From contig NC_088930.1 of the NCBI RefSeq assembly GCF_038396675.1, positions 33,000,001-33,064,000 on the forward strand: DNA of 64,000 nt. Direction: 5' to 3'. The stretch's first letter is position 1. Every line of letters begins with the position of its first letter. Shown piece after piece: positions 48,560 to 61,286 of this stretch. The DNA is from Hydra vulgaris (taxonomy: Eukaryota; Cnidaria; Hydrozoa; Anthoathecata; Hydridae). Under the pieces are notes generated by a model, which saw only the letters and a list, made by a program, of their open reading frames with translations, ran no database searches and was not told where the DNA came from. A program made the position numbers and the translations under genes.

Positions 48560-49121
48560 CAACAAAACCTATTTTCCACAGTATACGGGATTTACTGGGT
48601 TCTTCTATTAAATCTGTCACCAACTTGAACTAGAGATGAACCTTTAATTTTGGAGCTTTTGTGTTGTTCACGCTAATTCTTTAAATACTCGTCTCTTCGT
48701 CTCAATCTAAAATGTGTCAACAGGATTGAAAGATGCTTGGTTTACACGTTTTATACGTTGGTTTATGTTTGCACACTGATAATTTGCTGACGTTTCAGGT
48801 AGAACTTTTAAATTCAACTTCCTTTCAATAATTAAATAGTTGGGCGTTATTACCATGTCCCGTGGTTCTTCGTAAATGAACGTCAATGATCGGTTATTAA
48901 TGACACTTTCATTCTCGAGATGGACAGTTAATAACTCTTCATAGGTTAATCTTAACTTGGCTAATATTTTCTTTAAGCAACGTTTTGTAGATCCTATTAG
49001 TCTTTTAAACATGCCACCCCACCATGGAGCAGCTGCTTCATTAAAACGCCATTTGATTGACTTCGATACAACAAATGCTTGCGTTTCTTCTAAAGTGAGT
49101 TGCGTGGTGTCAGATCAGGGC
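48560..49121 (-). pseudogene. BEL/Pao integrase C-terminal fragment
   Basis: On the minus strand, FVVSKSIKWRFNEAAAPWWG runs into GMFKRLIGSTKRCLKKILAK, then LTYEELLTVHLENESVINNR and LTFIYEEP. These are the end of the BEL/Pao integrase core (the PWWGG and catalytic-Glu ESVINSRPL region) and the beginning of its C-terminal domain. The frame is intact from 49012 to 48707, then decays. LTRs and other pol domains are absent. Confidence 0.75.
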
Positions 49122-49890
49122 TCGAATTAAGCGTATCGCGATTGTTTTTCACACCATCGCGATTAGTTTTTTCTTTAAAAGAAAAATCAAATCGCGATGA
49201 TTTTATTTGAAATTGCTAAGGTTTTATTATGGAAGCCAAAGTAAAATTTTAGCATACAAACTTGTCACATTAAAAAGTAATTTTAGATTTTTTAGCTAGC
49301 GTGTATTTTAAATATAACAAATTCTAGTATATTGGTGACTTTTTCAGCTGAACAAAGCTAAAGAAACAAAGATTTTTAAATTATGTAGTTCTCCTTTATT
49401 TTATCCTACAAAAATGAATACCATTTATAGTAGTTTCTTTACGTAGTTAAATACCAATTTTTAATTAAGCATGTTTAATATATATTGTATAGATCGTACA
49501 TTTTTGGTGCTATATATTTATATCTTATAGATGTACATTTTTTGGTGCTACTTCACTTTTTCCTCTCCATCCCCTCTCCCTCCTCCTTCTTTGCTTTTTT
49601 TTTTTATTGTTGATTGTGATAGAGAACATTATGATGATTAAGAATCGTATGAAACATAGGTCTGAAATTCAACAGAAAGTGCTCTAATTCGATGTTGAAG
49701 TTTAAAAAATGACACTAAAAAACGCTAATAGTCGCCATTTTTTTCATACTCGGTTATAATTAAAATCCTTTTCAAAGATGACTTTAAAAAAGCCTGGTTT
49801 CTATCGACAATTTCCTTACTGCACAAACAAGTTTTGGCATACGTTTGATAAATTATCCAAATAAATTTGAGAAATATTTTTCCACACTCG
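49122..49890. other. intronic DNA with element scraps
   Basis: CAGGGCTCGAATTAAGCGTA at 49125 resembles a hAT-type terminus and is followed by repeated ATCGCGAT words. TGTACATTTTTGGTGCTA occurs twice (49497, 49535). No gene was recognised. Confidence 0.35.
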
Positions 49891-50811
49891 TTAAAAAATT
49901 GACCGCAAATGAGTTGATGTAGGACACTCTTTTCTTACCTCACGATCCAGTGGTTCCCATAGTAGCTCCATTGGGTTGAGATCAAGGGATTGTGGGGGCC
50001 ATGTCATAATTTTGAATTCTCCGCGAGCTTCTTTTTTTTGAAAATAGTTTGTACAGTATTTAGCTGTGTGTTTTGGGTCATTATTTTGTTGCATGGTGAA
50101 CCCATGGTCAATTAGACGCTTTCCACGGCACGGCATGTCTACATAATATCTTATGGTATCCGTTCTTATCAAGAAGTCCATTCATTTTTATGAGATTACC
50201 AACCTGATTAAAAGCAAAACAGCCCCACACCATTACTGAACCTCTACCATGTTTGACAATAGGCTGTAAACACTGTGGATGAAATTTTTCAATAGCTGTT
50301 CGTCGCACATAGATCCGTCCCTTTGTTCCAAAAACAAGAAATTTGGATTGGTCTATCCACAATACATTTCGCCAGTTTATATCTGTCCAATTTGAATGTG
50401 CTAGAGCCCATTGAAGCCTCTTTTTCCATTTTATTGGTTTTAGAAGAGGTTTTCGAACAGCTACTCTACCATTTAAGCCAACAGTTTTCAAGCGACGTCT
50501 TACAGTTCTTTCTGAAATAGTTTTATTATGAGCAGCATTGAAGTTAGATTTTATTTCTTGCGCTGTTAATCGTCTATTTCGTTTACATGAGAGTATAATT
50601 GACTTGTCTTCAGCCTTTGATGTTTTGCAGGCACGTGCAGTTCTTTTCCTATTTTTATTTGTACCAGTACTTTAAACCAACGAATAGTATCACTCACTGT
50701 TGATTGCGGTATTTTCAACAACTTTTGAATATATCTAGTATAACGATTATCTTTTGCCAGAGCAACAATCGAAGAACGCGTTTCTAGTGATAAATTATAT
50801 TTCTTTGACAT
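49891..50811 (-). pseudogene. Tc1-type transposase, frameshifted
   Basis: It starts MSKKYNLSLETRSSIVALAK (HTH, 50811). Near 50666 the frame shifts, with the second HTH continuing as RRLTAQEIKSNF and ISERTVRRRLKTVGLNGR. The DDE domain shows WIDQSKFLVFG (first Asp), NDPKHTAK (second Asp) and SLDLNPMELLWEPLDREV (Glu), with another shift around 50110-50180. The order and the short Asp-Glu spacing fit Tc1-type DD34E enzymes. At least two frameshifts mean it is inactive. It lies antisense to nothing, being in the same orientation as the host NLR gene, inside its intron. Confidence 0.9.
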
Positions 50812-51313
50812 TTTATATCATTTTCTAAAATTTTAGTCTAAAAATAATCAAAACGCACTTTTATAAACTAGAAATTAAAAAATAATATCAAATTTTATTC
50901 AGCTATATAAAATATTTGCTAAATTAATTTATTAATCCAATATATTATATTAACTTCAACGAAATTATGCTTTGATGACTAAAGAACAGTTGAATTTTAT
51001 TTACAAATTTTTTACTCAGGCATATTTACAATCCAAAAGCGAAGAAAACATAGATTTTGCATTTTAATATTAAAAACACATTAGCACATCTTAATTGAAT
51101 TATTTTATGGCTTATATACAGTTTTAAAATTTTATATCAATCATTACAAGTTTGTTTAAAACATTAGCACATCTTAATCGAATTAATTTATGACTTGTAA
51201 AGAATTTTAAAATTTAATCTCAATTATTATTAATCAATATTTATAGTTAAATATATTTATAATAATATATAATTATTATTAATCAATTATTATAGGTAAA
51301 AAATATTAGAACT

Positions 51314-51344
51314 TTAAGTGACCGGAAACTTTGGCCGGGCAGTG
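51314..51344. repeat. surviving terminal inverted repeat of the Tc1 element
   Basis: CGGAAACTTTGGCCGGGCAG followed by TG and then TA is the outer end typical of Tc1 elements starting CACTGCCCGGCC. No matching copy was found on the far side of the transposase (49100-49890), so that end appears lost. Two direct repeats with ACATTAGCACATCTTAAT (51070, 51160) lie between this end and the gene. Confidence 0.7.
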
Positions 51345-51688
51345 TATATACATAATAATGATATTGTAATTATTTAAGTGAAATGTAAGAATATTTTTGT
51401 GAAAATTATTTTTAGATAAAATTAGATACTCTGCGTGGTCAGTTTTATGGTATTTTTCACTTCTAATTTTTTATTTTACTTGTCAATATTTCATCTTTAC
51501 ATTAGCTGATTTTATTATATTTTAGTTTAAATATAAAGTGAAAACTTGTTTTCTTTTCGAGATTGTTTGAATGACAGTAATGAGGATTCTCTTAAACGTA
51601 CACTAACTTTTTTAATTTTAAATATGTTTTAATGATGATTGATGTCTATATCCATATATATGTCTGTATTTATATAAATGTCTATTTT

Positions 51689-51788
<100 letters not shown>

Positions 51789-51794
51789 AGTTCA

Positions 51795-51930
51795 TTGTTG
51801 GTACAACTTGGATATTAGTATAGGATGTATGTACTTTTTTTATATTGTTGGTACAACTTGGATATTAGTATAGGATGTATGTACTTTTTTTATATTGTTG
51901 GTACAACTTGGATACTCGTATAAAATGTAT
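51795..51930. repeat. 50-bp tandem repeat, 2.7 copies
   Basis: The unit begins TTGTTGGTACAACTTGGATA. The first two copies are identical and the third has a few changes. Confidence 0.9.
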
Positions 51931-51992
51931 ATTACCTTTCTTAAAGACCAAATTATTAGAAAAGGAATAATTCAAAGTTTTAATAACCGCTA

Positions 51993-53669
51993 CACCTTTC
52001 CAAGATGAAATTGAGAACTTGAAAGTTGTAATTAATAAAAGTAAGATTTAATTGAGAAGGTAATTAAGTTGTAATTAAGAAACGTTACATGTAATTGAGA
52101 AGATGAATGCTGTAATTAAGAAAAGTAAGATGTAATTGAGAGGTTAAAAGTTGTAATTAAGAAACGTCAGATGTAATTGAGAAAATGAAAATTGTAAATA
52201 AGAAATCGTAAAATGTAATTAAGAACGTGATAGTTGTAAATAAGGAAAGTATAAAGAATACAAAGTTCTTTGTATTTTAAATTTTGTAGTCCTAATATAC
52301 TTTGTAATTAAAGGCTGGAAATAATAATATAATACCAATAAAATATAGAAAGTCATGAAAAAGGCAAATGAAGTTTAAGCGGTAACTTGAAAAATCCTAT
52401 TGGGTGTTAATTAAAGTTTTCTTTTATTTTTGTTGGTGTAAAATTTAATTGAGATTTCAGATGAATAATAAATAAAGCACAAATAATTTATTTACATAAA
52501 AATTTAAAATTTAAATTTACACAACGTCATTAAAAATTATTGCAATATTCAATTAAGCACCAGCTTGGACGTCTTCCTATTTAAAATCGTTGCGCAATGC
52601 GTGGTCGTATGTTGTACAGCGGTGTTTTTATTATTGCTCTTTTCCCCTGTTTGACACGTCATTCCGTTTTCATACAAAAAAGGTTAAAATTTGTTTCATC
52701 CAACCGAACTATCTGATGACCGTTTGTGATGTGTTCGTTAACGTTCCTAACGTATTCAGCTCTTTTTTGTTTGTTTTCATTACATTGTAGTAGGCTCTTT
52801 GTGTATTTTTTTTTAAATGAAAATAGTCTATCTTCGAAGTAATTGGCAATTGTGGTTGTGCTGACGCTAATTCTTGTTTTAATGGCCACCAATGTCAACT
52901 GACAGTCACTTTCAATCCATGTCAGTGTTTCTTTGATTTGATCATTGGTTAATTTTTTTGGTTTAAAACCACCTCTTTCAACGAAATTAAAATTTCCGCT
53001 GCGGACCCAATTGTATGTTGTTTTATATTTGAGACCTAAAGTTTGCGCCAAAGTCACCCAACCATCATTTCGCTCAGCACATTCAATAACTCTTCTTCTA
53101 TCGTTCGATGAAGATAAAAGATGTTTTCTTTCAACTTGTTCAGTTGTATGTATTTCATATCTACAAATTGGACAAGGTGGTTCTGGTTGTTCCAGAAGTA
53201 AATGTAAACAGATTTGGTGAAATAAATGCTTGCACGGATTCAATTTAATAACAGACTTTCTGTTCAAAGTGTATTGACAAGTAACACAACGATCTTTCAA
53301 TTCCATTCTGTATTACTGTATTGCTGGTGCATATAAATGCTAAATTTGATATAATTAACTTATTAAAATGCATGTCCAAGAGGATCTTTTATAATGATCT
53401 TTAAGATTACATTGCGAATTCGCAATTACAAATAATGTATTCTCGTTTACATATTACGATTTCTTAATTACAACTTTTGTTTTTCTAATTACTTATTGCG
53501 ATTTCTTATTTCCATGTTGGGTTTCTTAATTACATTTTAAATTTCCTAATTACATGTTGTGTTTCTTAATTACATATTGCGACTTCTAAATTACATGTTG
53601 CCTTTCTCAATTACATCTTACTTTTCTTAATTACAACTTTCAAGTTCTCAATTACATCTCGAAAAGGTG
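51993..53669 (-). mobile_element. 1.68-kb IS630/Tc1-type element with iteron-like termini
   Basis: The left end CACCTTTCCAAGATG and the right end CATCTCGAAAAGGTG are inverted copies. For about 230-270 bp inside each end, a motif of about 20 bp, TGTAATTAAGAAA or TGTAATTGAGAA, recurs roughly ten times. It points inward-left on the plus strand and inward-right on the minus strand. TA precedes the left end; the right flank is TC. The interior carries the RING-transposase frame. Confidence 0.8.
52659..53306 (-). CDS. RING-H2 finger fused to a truncated IS630-type transposase
   Basis: This frame is 215 codons from ATG at 53306. Residues 7-48 form a RING-H2 finger: CVTC, then NPCKHLFHQIC, then CPIC, with C-x2-C, C-x-H-x2-H-x2-C and C-x2-C spacing. 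A helix-turn-helix follows (RRRVIECAERNDGWVTLAQT, residues about 71-95), then GGFKPKKLTNDQIKETL and ISVSTTTIANY. Next is the first catalytic Asp in IVRLDETNFNLF, matching the IDETNFNLF block of IS630-like DDE_3 transposases. A stop comes eight residues later. RVKQGKRAIIKTP continues beyond it, and then homology ends before the second Asp and Glu. The enzyme is therefore catalytically incomplete, though it may still bind its termini. A RING usually acts as a ubiquitin ligase; its role here is unknown. Confidence 0.75.
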   Translation of the reverse strand: MELKDRCVTCQYTLNRKSVIKLNPCKHLFHQICLHLLLEQPEPPCPICRYEIHTTEQVERKHLLSSSNDRRRVIECAERNDGWVTLAQTLGLKYKTTYNWVRSGNFNFVERGGFKPKKLTNDQIKETLTWIESDCQLTLVAIKTRISVSTTTIANYFEDRLFSFKKKYTKSLLQCNENKQKRAEYVRNVNEHITNGHQIVRLDETNFNLFCMKTE

Positions 53670-53749
53670 TCGTAGAAGAGTTAAAAATAATGTGGCGAGA
53701 ATTATAAGATAAGATGATTTAGATCCATATACATATATGTGTATGGATT

Positions 53750-54475
53750 AACGTTGAATTATATAAATTGAATCAACGTTGATCCATATACATTAGAACA
53801 ACGTTGGATTTTACACAGTGGATCAACATTGTGTTTGCATCAAGAAAAGGCAAATATACAAATATACATTTGTATAATTTATAAGAATTATTTTTCATTC
53901 AAATATTTCAGTTGATTATGGAAATATATTTTGCTAACATTTTTTTCTCTTTTTGAAATAAGGAAATATCAAGCCACGAGAAAAACAAACATAAAAATGC
54001 ATCTTTAATCAGATGCTAAGTATAATTATTAAAATATATCTCATCAGCAAAGCTAATGCTTCAAAGTGGTGGAAATATGTATGTTTAAGTATAAACAACA
54101 CATATACAACTATATATGCGTGTAAATACATAATGTTTTATGATTATGTGTATGTGCCAAAATATAAAACAAAAAAATTTAATTCCGATAAAAATATAAT
54201 ATGACGTTGTGCAAACGTAAAATATAACGTTGAATCAACTTAAAATACAACGTTGTGCCAACATAAAATACAACGCTGAATCAACGAAAAACATGCAATG
54301 CCGACTTGAAATACAACGTACAATACAAAGTATAAATACAACGTTGTTTTTTTGTTGTTGGCAACGTCGCATTTGTAACCAAAATGATATTAAAACAACG
54401 CTGGCGGTCGATGTTGCGCCAACGCAACGAACAATATTGTTCTAACGTTTTATCAACGCATGTGTGTTAGCTGGG
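53750..54475. repeat. CAACGTTG-rich repeat element
   Basis: CAACGTTG and near variants such as GAATCAACGTTGATCC and AATACAACGTTGTGCC recur about a dozen times on both strands. The right end GCATGTGTGTTAGCTGGG looks like a terminus. The left end was not found. The 63- and 71-codon frames inside are artefacts. Confidence 0.5.
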
Positions 54476-54618
54476 ATAGGATGCCTAATACAGTAAATAT
54501 TTCAATTTTAACCTAAATGGAAAAATAGAAAACAAAGAAATAATTTATAATATAAATATTATGCAGGTCAAAACTTTTAATAAATGAAAATTATAAGAAA
54601 CAAATAAAAACAACATAT

Positions 54619-55789
<1,171 letters not shown>

Positions 55790-56120
55790 ATTGCCGCTGA
55801 AGTCTAGTACTAATGAGACATGAAGAGTTAATTGGTGTCTGAGTTACGCAGGTCTTAGAGTTTCAGTTTTGTTTCGATTCCGTCCGTCCACGGGAGACGT
55901 TAAATTCTTGATAAACCCTTTAGTAGGCATACTGGGCTTCGGCCTAGTACAAACGACTTGGACATCGACTAATGCATAGCCATCGGTAAATCATTCCTAT
56001 GGGACTTGCGCAAACTGATCGGTTTTGACTTTCGGTCGCAAGTCCCAAAGTAGGATGGATAATATGGACCTTAACGGAACAATCTGGACCTTAATGGAAC
56101 AATCTGGACCTTAACGGTCC
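55790..56120. repeat. GC-richer repeat of unknown type
   Basis: The stretch runs from GGGTATTGCCGCTGAAGTC to three tandem copies of AATCTGGACCTTAACGGAAC-type sequence (56060-56118). It contains an inverted pair TGGGACTTGCG/CGCAAGTCCCA (55999, 56036). Its base composition differs from both sides. It could be a SINE or LINE segment, but the family was not recognised. Confidence 0.4.
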
Positions 56121-56930
56121 TTATAACAATGAAACGTCGATGAAGAAAAAAGATTTATATAACTTTTCAAGAAAAATATTTGTAAATACTTTTTGATAAA
56201 AACCCGGGCTAAAAAGCATAAAAAAAAAATATTTAAAATAAAATAAATAATACAAGTTAAAAAGTGTCGAACGAGTGATTGTAAATGTGGAAAAAGCGCA
56301 TTGAGTAGACAAAATTAAGAAAAATAATTTACCCAGAAAAATAGTTCTAAAACAATCAGGATAAGAATAAACTCTTAAATGCAGTTAAAAAAAGCAAAGA
56401 AAGTGTGTTTTGTCTATATAAATGATGGTTTGGCAAAGAAAACTACCAAGAGTAATATAAAGTTACGGCAAATAGTTGAAAGACTACACAGTGAATCGTT
56501 TTCGGTATATTGTTATCAAGTATGATAACATTTATCAGTATCAATTAACATTATCAAGTATTTAACATTATCAAGTTTGATAACATTTGTGAAATAAAGG
56601 TACAAAACCCCATCGTTAAAAAAAAGTCGTTAAGTTTTAAAAAGAAGTTTTTCGGAAATATAAATGATTAAATGAATAGAAAAAAATGATCGGATTTTGT
56701 GACTACAAATCCGTAAGTTTTAACTTCCAAAAGCTCATGCTGATGAAAATGTAGACCATGTAAAGTTTACTTCATAAATTTTTCATAGGTTTTTTGTTTT
56801 AAAACTTTACAATCTTAAACGTAACAGAGGGCACTTGATTCACTTTTATTAGGGATACTTGATCTGGAGATTAGATCTGCCATGAACACACGCGTCTTGA
56901 AATTTATTTATTTTTCTTTCAGAATTCGGT

Positions 56931-57860
56931 ATGCCTAGAATATACAAGATAAAAAGAATTTACTCAAAAAAATACTGATAGATAGCTGTGAATGACGTTT
57001 TTGGAAAATAAAAGTATTTGTGGAACTGCTAAAGCTAGCAAAAGTTTAATTATGACTCTCAAAAGGTATGTACAAAAAGAGAAAAAATCTACTAATGAAT
57101 TTCAATATGTTCTAAATTCTTGACTATAAAAATTATTTTCTAATAAGGCAGATAAAGAATTAATTGACTAATTGAAAATGGCAAGTACACTTTATCGTGA
57201 GCCCCAAAAACAGCAAGACAGCTAGCATATCAATATGTGCTTTTGCCTTCAATAAGAATAATGTAAGCTACTTTTTTGAGAGTTTAAAAAGTTTGTTAGA
57301 TTGGTACAACTTTGTTCCAGAGCAAGTTAGGAATGTAAATGAGTCAGGTATTACTACTGTCCGTAAACCAAAATAAATAATAGCTTGCAACGGTATCAAG
57401 CAAATTTCAAAAGCGTCTTCAGGAGAGCATCATTAGGTTGTTAATAACTGTGCAGAATTAAATACTTTGGAAAACCACTTACCACACTTTATGATATTTT
57501 AACACAAAAACTAGAAGCAAAAATAGTGAATGGTGGACCACTAGAAACAGAGGGAGCCCCACATCTAGTTAAAACTGTAATAAATCATCTGAGATGCAGC
57601 AAAGATTTTTCCAGACTTATTGTTTTTAATAATCCTGGATCACATCTAACAATTGAATCAATTAATTTTTGTAAAGATAATAAATGCTGTGACTTTTCCA
57701 ACTCATACATCTTCAAAACTACAAACTTCAAACTTTGAGACCGAATAATAATTGGGCAATGAAATCACATTATAACACAGAACGTGATAACAGGATGGTC
57801 TCTCATCCTGTGCTTCCACTAACTACATATAATTCATCTTTGGTTAAAAAAAGAAAAAAA
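56931..57860 (+). pseudogene. pogo/Jerky-type transposase, full-length but broken
   Basis: ATG at 56931 follows an acceptor TTTCTTTCAG and begins MPRIYKIKR (Psq-type HTH opening). After stops, KTARQLAYQY and then LDWYNFVPEQVRNVNESGIT appear, with the DE(S/T)G block of DDE_1 transposases altered to NESG, followed by TTVRKPKKIIACNGIKQI. The frame 57526-57738 gives SKDFSRLIVFNNPGSHLTIE and SINFCKDNK, equivalent to the family's LLLLDNHESHLS block. Here the catalytic Asp and His are replaced (VFNNPGSH). Many stops are present. Confidence 0.75.
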
Positions 57861-58099
57861 GTCTTGTGAAAAGTCTTTTGAAAAGTTTTGAAACACTAAA
57901 TCAATTCAAAATTTATTATTTATATTTGATGATGGTTTTAAAAAAAAAAAAGGAACAATTTTTATCATTTCTTTTTGTTTATTTTAAATAAGTGTGGTAT
58001 GACATTTAAACACTTTATTCATCACGGACTACCTAAAACACTATCGCGTCGCATGTACCAAGCCCGATTTAAAGCGCCACATTTAAGTTTTTTTTTATT

Positions 58100-58209
58100 T
58101 CGTGCCGCAAGAAGTTCTTACGGTCTTATCAGAGAACACCGCGGATGAGCATTTAATTGGAAGTTCACGCCTAACCCTAACCGTAAACACTGCGCCACGG
58201 CTGCTCTAT
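58100..58209 (-). repeat. tRNA-derived SINE, internally deleted copy
   Basis: The minus strand reads GAGCAGCCGTGGCGCAGTG (A-box head), then jumps to GGCGTGAACTTCCAATTAAA and the tail ACCGTAAGAACTTCTTG. The B box and central body are deleted. It lies in the NLR intron, 330 bp from the DEATH exon. Confidence 0.75.
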
Positions 58210-58542
58210 TTAATTGTGGTATGATAAATTGGATTTCATTTTTCATGATTTCACAGTCATTTTTTTCAGTCAACGTTTTTAAAATTATTTATTTGAAAAA
58301 CTATTGGGGAGGCAAGTGCCCCTGCTGCCCCCTGGTTGCCACGGGCCTGTTTGTCACATTTAAGTATAAGTTTTTTATTTGTCACTAATTTAATTGTAAA
58401 TGTCATGCAATACCTAATATCTAAAAGTCGCGTGACCATTTTAATTCTTAACGTCACGTGTTAATTTGACCTTTGCGACATGGCAGTTTTATTAGAAAAT
58501 TGGCGTGACATTTTTTACAGTATAACAAATAAAAAAACTTAC

Positions 58543-58797
58543 TTCGTTCACATTTAATAATTACATCATTTCTTTCACAATAAATCAATCCATCTTTAAT
58601 ATCTTTCCATAATTTGTTAGGATTTTTTCTAAACCAAATTTTTAGAATTTGATAGGTTTGTTCAAAGGCTGTAGTGTACTCACTCAAAACACAATCGATT
58701 TTTTCATCGTTAATGTCCAATCTGCGAGCAAGTTTTTTCCAGTCATTAGGTAATTCATATGCAAGCGTGTTCAGCACTTCTTGGGGAAGTTTTTCAA
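58543..58797 (-). CDS. NLR-type protein, DEATH-domain exon
   Basis: This 255-nt exon encodes 84 residues containing LPNDWKKLARRLDINDEKID, TAFEQTYQILKIWFRKNP and LIYCERNDVIIK. It matches the DEATH fold: DWK.LAR.L in helix 1-2, EQ.YQ.L..W in helix 4-5, and a final ERND helix 6. The acceptor TTTTTTAG (before 58797) and the donor CGAA|GTAAGT (after 58543) give a symmetric 1-1 exon, typical of a shuffled module. It joins in frame to the NB-ARC exon at 48188. The frame appears open to 58822, but that part is intronic and has no ATG, so an earlier exon must supply the start. None was found. DEATH domains recruit adaptors or caspases by homotypic contact, which implies the NB-ARC protein signals to a death or immune pathway. 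Confidence 0.8.
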
Positions 58798-58822
58798 CTA
58801 AAAAATGAAGGAGTTTTGTCAA

Positions 58823-61019
58823 AATAATTATTAAATATACATTTTATTTATTTAAAAAATAGTTACTTCTCAAATGATCGAATTTGTTGCAAACTTCTTG
58901 ATCATCCATTTGGTTTTGAACAACAGTATTTCTGATAAAGTTATAATTTTATTATTAAAAAATAACTTTTAAAAAATAGCGCCAACAACTGTAAAAACTT
59001 TTAACTTCAACTGTAAGGAACTTACTAGTTTTTATGTTCAGCAAAAACTTATTGTTATATTAAATGAAAAGAGAGATTAATTATTTATTGAAAAGAGAGA
59101 TTAATTATTTATTGAAAAGAGAGATTATTTATCTATTATCAATAGATAAATAATTTCATTAATCTTAATAATCTTTTCATTTGAACTTTCTATTATTATA
59201 TTAATAAATATTTCAGATAAAGCTTTATGAGGAATATTTTCATTAAATATCATAACGACAAAAACTCCCACGAACAGATTATTATATACATAGATATGCA
59301 GATTCCTTAGGCAATATTATTATTGCACTATATAATATGTAATATGCAGGGCCGTAGTGAGGCGAACCGGGCGTTAAGGTAAAATTTATTGCGGGCTTTA
59401 TTTTTACAGTAATACTGATGCCCATATGAAACACGTAACTTAACGTAACTTATTAAACTTAAAGTGTATAAAATGATGCGTCTTAAGTTAGTTAGGCTGG
59501 TCAATGTATCCTTACATTAGTATTAGAAATTTATTAATTAAAATATTTGTATTAAAAAGCTTTTTAATTAAAAGAATTTTAATTAAGTGATTATCAGTAA
59601 CTTACTTGAAAAAAAAAGACAAATATATTTTGAGAAAACAAAATGTTCTTTGTTTTTCTTCTTACAAAAATACTATTTTAAGTTTTAAAGTTTAAAAAAA
59701 GTTATTGTCTTTAACTGTATTATTTTGCAATTTACAATTAGTTAAAATGAGCCTTGCAAGTTTTTTGCTTGCAAAAAGTTCAATTACTACATCAAAGTTT
59801 AGCTTCCCTGCAAAAGGCGTTTTTTTTGCTCGTCTTCCCAAAATAAAAAGTCTTGACACATCGAAGAACGTAAAGCATTTTTAACTATTATAAGCGTTGT
59901 GAAATGGCGTTCTCCTGGGGAAATGGCGTTCTGCTAGTGCAACGGTCATTGTAAGAGTACAAAAGCTCTAAGAACATCTAAAGTGTTCAGAAAAGGAGAA
60001 GTAAGCTTTAACTCACGAGGTTTGTTTAATAATTGAAGAAGCGATAAATATATTTATTCTAGATTTCAAACGAGAACTGTCCTTAATTGTTCAAACTTAT
60101 CTATTAAATAAAAAGAAACATCAATTCTGTATTTAATGCAAACAAGTAAAACTTTTTACGCTGCAGATCTTTATTTAACGTCTTGCTCTTCCATACAACA
60201 ACAAATGATGCCTCAGGATCCATGGCTGCTTTAAAACGCTAGTTCATATTTTCTAAGAACATAACAAACATCACCCTTGAAGCAAAATTCTGCACTGGTG
60301 TTGCCTAATTTATGACTTGGTGCCTCATCTGCAAATCTAGCTTTTCTCTGAGGATAGGTATTTGGATAATTTAAATTTTCAATGACCACATCTAAAGTTA
60401 CATCTCTGACTTGCAGCACTGTGACACTGACTTGCTGTGACACTCTGACATTGTGTTTCTGTAACTTATGCTAGTTAGAATTTTAAATCAAGTGCTAATG
60501 AGGACGGCGCACTTAAATGAACTCATGTTTTTTTTTAATGTTTTTTATATCTAATTGAGTTTCTGCAGTCCGATTTAGATCTTGGTTATCATTCTTTAAA
60601 AGATCGTAGATTCTAGCTGACAAACATGTATCTGACATACTCAGTGTCGTGGTGGGTTTGTCGAAAGCCCCTTCCCCCTCCCACCCTCTAAAAAACTTTT
60701 CATTAAGGCTCCAATTTCTAAAAAAATTTTCCACTATGCATTACTAAAAAAAAAGGCTTTGTAAATTTCCAAAAGAGCCCCTACATTTACAAATGGGTTC
60801 CATAAATTGGCTGGTCCCCACCCCCAATGGGGGTGTAGGACAGCCTAGCCACGTTTCTAAACATACTGTGCAAATAGCATCCAATGTTTTTTTTTTTTTC
60901 AATTTGCCAATTTTGCGGGCTAGAGCCGAACAAGTTATAAAACTTCTGCACAATACTGAAAGAGTTTTTTTCATCAAATCTTTACTCTATGACTAACACA
61001 CGGAGTATAAATTTATCTT
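58823..61019. other. repeat-rich DNA upstream of the DEATH exon
   Basis: The unit AAAAGAGAGATTAATTATTTA occurs about three times at 59066-59130, followed by a hairpin around TAGATAAATAATTT. CAGGGCCGTAGTGAGGCG at 59347 looks like a hAT-type terminus. The minus-strand frames at 60231-60443, 60513-60734 and 60744-60977 have no family features. The missing first exon of the NLR gene may lie here or beyond. Confidence 0.4.
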
Positions 61020-61286
61020 TTATATTCTTGTTTTTAGTACCACAACTTTGTCATTTACACAAATCATTTTATACTTAAAAGTCCGGACTCGTGATGGTAG
61101 GTTATGGTAGGTGTGATACTTTCCTTCAACAACAGCAGTTGAATCAGTTGCACCATCTAACTGAAAAAATGATAAACTGTTATGAGTATTATCTTGAAAG
61201 TTATTAATATTTTCAGATTCAGAAAAAGATGCAACTGTTTCAATTTGATTTTCTTTTCTTGAAAAGTATTCATTAACTTTCTTCAT
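61020..61286 (-). pseudogene. possible hAT transposase N-terminal fragment
   Basis: The frame starts MKKVNEYFSRKENQIETVAS, resembling the common opening of TTF/MYM-zinc-finger hAT transposases (M.KI..FF.K). It continues with SLSFFQLDGATDS and ends without a recognisable zinc finger. The CAGGGCCGTAG terminus at 59347 could be its far end. The evidence is weak. Confidence 0.3.

Noticed and set aside
49100-49700. Second terminal inverted repeat of the Tc1 element
   Set aside because: No GGCCGGGCAGTG-like sequence was found there in either orientation.
58798-58822. Start of the DEATH protein at 58822
   Set aside because: The codon there is TTG, and a TTTTTTAG acceptor just inside shows it is intronic.
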